From assembly GCA_934501435.1 (NCBI GenBank), contig CAKSTW010000002.1, positions 248,001 through 312,000 of the forward strand: 64,000 nucleotides of DNA, read 5' to 3'. Shown here piece by piece: positions 58,643-64,000 of this stretch. The first letter of the stretch is position 1; every line of letters begins with the position of its first letter. The stretch comes from an uncultured Eubacteriales bacterium (GTDB lineage: Bacteria > Bacillota > Clostridia > Oscillospirales > UBA644). A program made the position numbers and the translations under genes. Under the pieces are notes generated by a model. That model was not told the origin of the DNA. It was given only the letters and a program-made list of their open reading frames with translations, and searched no databases.

Positions 58643-59728
58643 ATGAAACTCGGAATAGTGGGACTTCCGAACGTCGGAAAAAGTACCCTTTTCAACGCCA
58701 TAACCAACACGAAAGCGGACGCCGCGAACTATCCGTTCTGCACGATAGAACCGAATGTCGGCGTCGTCTGCGTTCCCGATGAAAGACTTGACGTCCTTGC
58801 GAAGATGTACGACCCCGACAAGTATACGCCCGCGATAATCGAATTCGTCGATATAGCGGGACTTGTCAAAGGCGCGTCGAGAGGCGAAGGGCTCGGAAAC
58901 AAATTTCTTTCGCATATAAGGGAGGTCGACGCGATAGTCCATGTCGTGAGATGCTTCGCGGACGAAAACATCGTCCACGTCGAGGGCTCAATAGACCCTA
59001 TCCGCGATATTGAAATAATCGACACCGAACTTGTTTTTGCGGATATGGAGACCGCCGAAAAACGTCTCGACCGCGCAAGAAAACAGGCAAAGGGCGACAA
59101 AAAAGCGCTTGCGGACGTTTCTCTTTTCGAAAAAGTCCTCAAATGTCTCGAAGAGGGAAAATGTATCCGGACTCTCGAACTTACCGAAGACGAAAAGAAG
59201 ACCGTTGACGAATCGAACTTCCTTACCGACAAACCCGTTATCTACGCCGCGAATATGAGCGAAAAGGATTTCTCGGAAGATAACCCGTACTACATAAAAG
59301 TAAAGGAATTCGCCGCCGCCGAAGGCTCGGAAGTCATTCCGATATGCGGAAAGACCGAAGAGGAGATCTCGGAACTCGACGACGATGAAAAAGCGCTTTT
59401 CCTCGAAGACCTCGGTCTTAAGGAAAGCGGACTCGCAAGACTTATAAAAGCCTCCTATTCGCTTCTCGGTCTGATAAGCTATCTTACCGCCGGAAAGCAG
59501 GAAGTAAGGGCGTGGACCATAAAAAAGGGAACGAAAGCGCCTCAGGCGGCGGGAAAGATACATTCCGATTTCGAAAAGGGCTTTATCCGCGCCGAAGTCG
59601 TTTCGTTCGACGACCTCGTCGAGTGCGGCTCGATTGCCGCCGCCAAGGAAAAAGGACTTGTACGGAGCGAGGGAAAGGATTATGTCGTCAAGGACGGCGA
59701 CGTCGTTCTTTTCCGGTTCAACGTTTAA
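58643..59728 (+). CDS. ychF: Ribosome-associated GTPase/ATPase YchF
   Basis: The 361-residue Obg-family protein has the P-loop GIVGLPNVGKSTLFNAITNT, DIAGLVKGASRGEGLGNKFL and an altered G4 (YAANMSEKD in place of NKxD), which explains the ATP preference of YchF. A coiled middle region and a C-terminal TGS domain (TAGKQEVRAWTIKKGTKAPQ) follow. It associates with ribosomes and affects stress responses. GAAAGGAAATG precedes the start. It lies 15 bp before the amidase-like gene. Confidence 0.97.
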   Translation: MKLGIVGLPNVGKSTLFNAITNTKADAANYPFCTIEPNVGVVCVPDERLDVLAKMYDPDKYTPAIIEFVDIAGLVKGASRGEGLGNKFLSHIREVDAIVHVVRCFADENIVHVEGSIDPIRDIEIIDTELVFADMETAEKRLDRARKQAKGDKKALADVSLFEKVLKCLEEGKCIRTLELTEDEKKTVDESNFLTDKPVIYAANMSEKDFSEDNPYYIKVKEFAAAEGSEVIPICGKTEEEISELDDDEKALFLEDLGLKESGLARLIKASYSLLGLISYLTAGKQEVRAWTIKKGTKAPQAAGKIHSDFEKGFIRAEVVSFDDLVECGSIAAAKEKGLVRSEGKDYVVKDGDVVLFRFNV

Positions 59729-59743
59729 TACGGAGATTTATTT

Positions 59744-61252
59744 ATGAAAAGAAAATTTTTTGCCGCGTTTCTTTCGTTAGTGATTTGTTTTTCGGCATTC
59801 TCTTTTTCGTCGGGAGCGGTCTCCGTTTCCGACGCCGACCGCGCAAAGATCGACGGCGCGGTTTACGAAGCCGATATTTCGGAACTTCACGCCATGCTCG
59901 TTTCGGGGCTTATCACGAGCCGCCGTCTGACAGAGATATATACCGAAAGAATAAACGAATATAACGGCGCCTTCAACTGCTTTATCACTCTTTGCGGGAA
60001 CGCTCTTTCGGAGGCGGACAGCCGCGATAAAACGCTTTCGGAGAAAAAGGACGTCCCGCGTCTCTTCGGTATCCCCGTCGTCATAGGCGACGATATAGAC
60101 CTTGCGGGCGAAGTTTCGACAAAAGGGGAGAGCCGCAAGAAGACCGCGGCGGAAACAGACGCCGACGTCGTAAAATATCTTAAGGAAAACGGCGCTGTAA
60201 TTGTCGGAAAAACAAATATCAGCACTTACGCAAAAGCGCTCAACTATACGATAAGCGCGGTCGCGGGAGAAACGAAAAACGCCTATTCGAAAAACCTTTC
60301 TTCGGGAGGTTCTTCGGGCGGCGCCGCTTCTGCGGTCTCCCTTAACATGGCAGCCGCCGGCATAGGCGGCGATTCGGGCGGCGGATTGCTTTTCCCCGCG
60401 GCTCTGAACGGCTGTTTTGCGCTGAGGACCACCCGCGGGACGGTTTCGGAAAGCGGCGTTTATTTTTCGAATCCTTCGGAGGGAACGGTCGGCGGGGTCG
60501 CGCGTTCGGTTTCCGATCTTGCGACGATTACCGACAGCCTTACGGGAGGGAAGACTTCTTATTTTGAAAATCTGAATCCCGACAGTCTCGTAGGTCTTCG
60601 CGTAGGTATTCTTTCCGAACTTTCGAAAACGACTTCGTTTTCGACATGGCCCGTGAGCGCCGTCGATATCGAAACGAAAGAACTGTTTTATGCCGCCGTT
60701 GCGGAACTTGAAAAATGCGGGGTCGAGGTAGTCGAAGTCTCCGTCCCGAAACTGTTCATTCTTTATTCGAACTGCGTGTCCGCCACGGGCGACGCGAAAA
60801 CGGTCGCGTACGAAAGATATTACTCCGCTTTCAAAGAAACGCTTGAAAAAAACTCTCTTTCCGCTTTTATTTTTCCGACTTTCCTTTCCGAACCGAATTC
60901 GTCGGGAAGAAACGCCGAGGGGTATCCGAAAGCGGATTATGAAAATTTCGTTCTGACATCGGGATATATTTCCCAGATTCTCGGAACTCCCGAAATAACC
61001 GTACCGATAGGAAGACATTCTTCGGGCGCGTCGGTCGGAATGGAAATTTCGGCAAGCCGCGGCGAAGAGCAGAAACTTCTGAATATCGCATACTCTTTCG
61101 AAAAACGCGTCGAAACGCGGGAAGCCGTCAACAGCGCTCCGAACCTTTACGAGAGCGGAGACGAAACGGTCGTACGGCTTATGTTCAAATACAAAACGGG
61201 TCCGTTTGAATTCCTGAACGCTTTTTATTCGGGACTCGGACTGTCACAATAA
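59744..61252 (+). CDS. Secreted amidase-signature-fold protein lacking catalytic Lys and Ser (probable pseudoenzyme)
   Basis: The 502-residue protein has a Sec signal peptide (about residues 1-24) and the amidase-signature fold (GatA/FAAH family). The cis-Ser loop GGSSGGAAS (Ser190) is intact. But where the family has GxPVxxK, this reads GIPVVIGDDID, so Lys becomes Gly115. Where it has GTDxGGSIRxP, this reads GGDSGGGLLFPA, so the nucleophile Ser becomes Gly214; the 24-residue distance from the cis-Ser equals that in FAAH. Two of three catalytic residues are gone in an otherwise intact gene. It likely binds rather than hydrolyses. Its neighbours do not suggest a partner. Confidence 0.82.
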   Translation: MKRKFFAAFLSLVICFSAFSFSSGAVSVSDADRAKIDGAVYEADISELHAMLVSGLITSRRLTEIYTERINEYNGAFNCFITLCGNALSEADSRDKTLSEKKDVPRLFGIPVVIGDDIDLAGEVSTKGESRKKTAAETDADVVKYLKENGAVIVGKTNISTYAKALNYTISAVAGETKNAYSKNLSSGGSSGGAASAVSLNMAAAGIGGDSGGGLLFPAALNGCFALRTTRGTVSESGVYFSNPSEGTVGGVARSVSDLATITDSLTGGKTSYFENLNPDSLVGLRVGILSELSKTTSFSTWPVSAVDIETKELFYAAVAELEKCGVEVVEVSVPKLFILYSNCVSATGDAKTVAYERYYSAFKETLEKNSLSAFIFPTFLSEPNSSGRNAEGYPKADYENFVLTSGYISQILGTPEITVPIGRHSSGASVGMEISASRGEEQKLLNIAYSFEKRVETREAVNSAPNLYESGDETVVRLMFKYKTGPFEFLNAFYSGLGLSQ

Positions 61253-61266
61253 AAGGAGAAGATAAA

Positions 61267-63201
61267 ATGGGACTTAACATCGCGCAGAAACTTATAAAAA
61301 GTCACCTTGTTTCGGGGGAGATGATCCCCGGCAGGGAAATTTCGATAAAGATCGACCAGACTTTGACGCAGGACGCCACCGGAACCATGGCGTACCTTCA
61401 GTTCGAGGCTATGGGAATAGACAGGGTAAAGACCGAACTTTCCCTTTCGTATATAGATCACAATACTTTGCAGTCGGGTTTTGAAAACGCGGACGACCAC
61501 AAATATATCCAGACCGTATGCAAAAAGCACGGCGTTTACTTCTCGAAACCCGGAAACGGTATCTGCCACCAGCTTCACCTCGAACGTTTCGGCGTTCCCG
61601 GCAAAAGCCTTGTCGGAAGCGATTCCCACACCCCGACCTGCGGCGGTATCGGAATGCTCGCGATAGGCGTCGGAGGTCTTGACGTTGCCGTGGCAATGGG
61701 CGGCGGAGCGTTTTACCTCAATATGCCGTACGTCGTAAAGGTAAATCTTACGGGTCGCCTCCGTCCGATGGTCTCCGCAAAAGACGTGATCTTAAAACTT
61801 CTCGAAATAATGTCCGTCAAGGGCGGCGTCGGGAAAATAATCGAATATTCGGGCGAAGGAGTAAAAACCCTTACCGTTCCCGAAAGAGCGACGATAACGA
61901 ATATGGGAGCCGAACTGGGAGCAACGACCAGCGTTTTCCCGTCGGACGAAATGACGAGAGAATTCCTCAAAGCGCAGGACAGGGAAAAGGATTATACTCC
62001 CCTTGCGGCGGATCCCGACGCGGAGTATGACGAAGTTATAAATATCGACCTTTCCGAACTTGTTCCTCTTGCGGCGTGCCCCCACAGCCCCGATAACGTC
62101 GTTCCCGTCGCAAACCTTGCGGGCGGAAATATCGACCAGGTATGTATAGGCTCCTGCACCAACTCTTCCTATACCGATATGATGAAAGTCGCCGCAATTC
62201 TTCGCGGCAGGACCGTTGCCGACAACGTTTCTCTGGTCATCGCTCCGGGTTCGCGTCAGGTGCTTACGATGCTTGCCGAAAACGGCGCGCTTGCGGATAT
62301 AGTCGCCGCCGGAGCAAGAGTCGTCGAATGTGCGTGCGGACCTTGTATCGGAATGGGTCAGTCCCCGAAATCGAAGGGTATTTCCCTCCGTACTTTTAAC
62401 AGAAACTTCGAGGGCAGAAGCGGAACCAAAGACGGGCAGGTCTATCTCGTTTCTCCCGAAACCGCCGCGGCAAGCGCCGTTGCTGGCGTTTTCTGCGACC
62501 CGACGACCCTCAAAGGCGTCGACGTTTCGGTAAAAATGCCTTCTCACTTTAAGATAAACGACAATATGATAATCCCCCCCGCAAAAGAGGGCGAAGAGGT
62601 CGAAGTCGTCAGAGGTCCCAATATCAAACCGTTCCCCCTCAACACCGAACTCGACGAAACGCTTGAAAGAAAAGCGGTCCTCAAAGTCGGGGACAATATC
62701 ACGACCGACCACATCATGCCCGCGGGCGCGAAAATTCTTCCCTACCGTTCGAATATTCCGTATCTTTCGAAATTCTGCTTTGCCGTCTGCGACGAAGGCT
62801 TTTCCGAAAGAGCAAAGGAATGGGGCGGCGGATTTATCATCGGCGGTGTAAACTACGGTCAGGGTTCGAGCAGAGAACACGCCGCGCTCGTTCCGCTTTA
62901 TCTCGGCGTAAAAGCGGTCATCACCAAGAGTTTTGCGAGAATTCATAAGGCAAACCTTATAAATTCCGGAATTTTGCCGCTCACCTTTGAAAACGAAGCG
63001 GATTACGATAAGATAGACCTCGGCGACGACCTCGTTCTCGAAAATATAAGAGACGCCGTCGAAAACGGAGGAAAAGTCATTCTCAAAAACAAGACCAAAG
63101 GCGTTGAAATTCCTCTTGTTTCGGACTATTCCGAAAGACAGAGAAAACTTCTTCTTGCCGGCGGACTTCTCAACTATACCGGCAAAAACGTCAGGAAATA
63201 A
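61267..63201 (+). CDS. acn: Aconitate hydratase
   Basis: The 644-residue protein has the iron-sulfur cysteines in CIGSCTNSSYTDM and VVECACGPCIGMGQSPKS, substrate-binding GSDSHTPTCGGIGMLAIGVG, and NYGQGSSREHAALVP in the C-terminal swivelling domain. It interconverts citrate and isocitrate. The length is that of the shorter aconitase group found in Clostridia and resembles mitochondrial aconitase more than AcnB. It follows the amidase-like gene by 14 bp with AAAAGGAGAAG. Confidence 0.95.
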   Translation: MGLNIAQKLIKSHLVSGEMIPGREISIKIDQTLTQDATGTMAYLQFEAMGIDRVKTELSLSYIDHNTLQSGFENADDHKYIQTVCKKHGVYFSKPGNGICHQLHLERFGVPGKSLVGSDSHTPTCGGIGMLAIGVGGLDVAVAMGGGAFYLNMPYVVKVNLTGRLRPMVSAKDVILKLLEIMSVKGGVGKIIEYSGEGVKTLTVPERATITNMGAELGATTSVFPSDEMTREFLKAQDREKDYTPLAADPDAEYDEVINIDLSELVPLAACPHSPDNVVPVANLAGGNIDQVCIGSCTNSSYTDMMKVAAILRGRTVADNVSLVIAPGSRQVLTMLAENGALADIVAAGARVVECACGPCIGMGQSPKSKGISLRTFNRNFEGRSGTKDGQVYLVSPETAAASAVAGVFCDPTTLKGVDVSVKMPSHFKINDNMIIPPAKEGEEVEVVRGPNIKPFPLNTELDETLERKAVLKVGDNITTDHIMPAGAKILPYRSNIPYLSKFCFAVCDEGFSERAKEWGGGFIIGGVNYGQGSSREHAALVPLYLGVKAVITKSFARIHKANLINSGILPLTFENEADYDKIDLGDDLVLENIRDAVENGGKVILKNKTKGVEIPLVSDYSERQRKLLLAGGLLNYTGKNVRK

Positions 63202-63216
63202 TAAAAGGAGGGCGTT

Positions 63217-63663
63217 ATGAAAATAATTGCCCAGAACAAAAAGGCATATTTCGACTATTTCGTGGAAGAAAAGTACGAAGCGGGTATCGAACTGTTCGGC
63301 ACGGAGGTCAAGTCCGTCCGTCTGGGGCAGATAAACTTAAAGGACAGTTACTGTTCGATAGATAACGGTCAGATATTCGCTCTCGGCGTGCATATTTCTC
63401 CTTACGAAAAGGGAAATATCTTCAATAAAGACCCCCTGCGCCCGAAAAGACTTCTCCTGCACAAAAAGGAGATACTGAAACTTTTCGGCAAAGTCAAACA
63501 GGCGGGCTATTCGGTCATTCCTCTTTCGGTCTATCTCAAAGGACCTCTCATGAAAATGGAGATAGGTCTCTGTAAAGGTAAAAAACTTTACGACAAGCGC
63601 GAGAGCATTGCGAAAAAAGACGCCGAAAGAGAAATAAACAGAAGAATGAGGGACAGAACTTGA
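63217..63663 (+). CDS. smpB: SsrA-binding protein SmpB
   Basis: The 148-residue protein has KIIAQNKKAYFDYFVEEKYE, GIELFGTEVKSVRLGQINLK and a basic tail (DAEREINRRMRDRT). SmpB carries tmRNA to stalled ribosomes. AAAAGGAGGG precedes the start. The stop overlaps the next gene start (ACTTGA). Confidence 0.97.
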   Translation: MKIIAQNKKAYFDYFVEEKYEAGIELFGTEVKSVRLGQINLKDSYCSIDNGQIFALGVHISPYEKGNIFNKDPLRPKRLLLHKKEILKLFGKVKQAGYSVIPLSVYLKGPLMKMEIGLCKGKKLYDKRESIAKKDAEREINRRMRDRT

Positions 63664-64000
63664 TTATTTTGGGAGTTGACCCCGGAATTGCGACCGTCGG
63701 TTACGGAATGGTCGAATATGTTGGGAATAAATTCGTGTCGTCCGATTACGGAGCGATATTGACCCCGGCAAAAACCGACCTTGAGGACAGGCTTAATATC
63801 ATTTTCGACGAACTCTGCCGCCTCATCTCATTTTATAAGGCGGAAAATCTGGCGGTCGAGGAACTGTTTTTCAACACGAACGTCAAAACGGGGATCGCCG
63901 TCGCTCACGGCAGGGGAGTAATTCTTCTTGCAGGCAAAAAATCGGGCGTCCCCATATACGAATATACGCCGCTTCAGGTAAAACAGGCGGTAGTCGGCTA
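63660..64000 (+). CDS. ruvC: Holliday junction resolvase RuvC, N-terminal part
   Basis: A frame opens at TTG 63660, overlapping the smpB stop, with GAGGGA upstream, and runs off the window. The translation starts IILGVDPGIATVGYGMVEY, the RuvC first catalytic Asp motif, and continues with LAVEELFFNTNVKTGIAVAH, with the second acidic residue. RuvC cuts Holliday junctions. The TTG start and the window edge explain why the gene is easily missed. Confidence 0.93.
   Translation, partial: MIILGVDPGIATVGYGMVEYVGNKFVSSDYGAILTPAKTDLEDRLNIIFDELCRLISFYKAENLAVEELFFNTNVKTGIAVAHGRGVILLAGKKSGVPIYEYTPLQVKQAVVG

Noticed and set aside
59777..61018. A 413-codon antisense frame over the amidase-like gene.
   Set aside because: Arg/Phe-rich shadow frame; the plus-strand protein has clear family motifs and a signal peptide.
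61792..62946. A 384-codon antisense frame over aconitase.
   Set aside because: Shadow frame within a conserved gene.

Overview
The window reads as chromosomal DNA of an anaerobic, probably spore-forming member of the Clostridia (Bacillota) with moderate GC. The evidence is a Spo0A with the intact C-terminal DNA-binding signature, a CtsR-McsA-McsB-ClpC operon with a CtsR heptad box, a class B sortase, RsiV-type and YtrA-type regulators, AAGGAGG-like ribosome binding sites, and many consensus sigma-A promoters with 17-bp spacers. No tRNA, rRNA, CRISPR array, prophage or transposase was seen. Intrinsic terminators are unusually easy to see and often serve two convergent genes.

Layout. 1-5.7 kb: end of rpoC, then rpsL-rpsG-fusA-tuf. 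5.7-10.4 kb: a C-rich gap, mscL with a zinc-ribbon tail, an MBOAT/SGNH O-acetylation pair, and an ECF sigma/RsiV-like anti-sigma pair. 10.4-18.6 kb: spo0A, prfA, a metal-binding lipoprotein, an unknown membrane protein with a cysteine hydrolase, two sugar O-acetyltransferases, a 50-residue membrane peptide and rsmG. 18.6-27 kb: lipase-glpK, a TetR regulator with its operator, a large surface protein, an FMN oxidoreductase and a two-component system. 27-31 kb: a DnaK / DUF5685 / J-domain / zinc-ribbon operon. 31-41 kb: argS, tcdA, DUF1003, a PAP2 phosphatase, split transketolase, sortase B, a lipoprotein, mnmA and cysK.

41-50.5 kb: a cysteine-rich leader and attenuator for cysK-mnmA, the ctsR-mcsA-mcsB-clpC operon, a small lipoprotein, a MIF-like tautomerase, an unknown protein, a GNAT acetyltransferase and HtrA. 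50.5-56.7 kb: a three-gene glycerol-3-phosphate oxidation module, a truncated flavin-oxidase-like remnant, and a GntR-ABC-lipoprotein operon. 56.7-64 kb: ispF, rpsF-ssb-rpsR, ychF, a secreted amidase-fold protein lacking catalytic residues, aconitase, smpB and the start of ruvC.

Themes that link genes: glycerol use (lipase-glpK and the distant dehydrogenase module), envelope modification and stress (MBOAT/SGNH with sigma/anti-sigma, HtrA, sortase), proteostasis (ClpC operon, DnaK operon, HtrA), and sulfur (cysK with mnmA). The most interesting item is the region upstream of cysK at 41.40-41.60 kb. It holds a consensus promoter, an inverted repeat at the transcription start, a 23-codon ORF with five cysteine codons mostly inside the loop of a perfect 14-bp stem, and a terminator. 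This looks like translation-coupled cysteine attenuation. Second are the coupling of an O-acetylation pair to a SigV/RsiV-like pair and the secreted amidase-fold pseudoenzyme.
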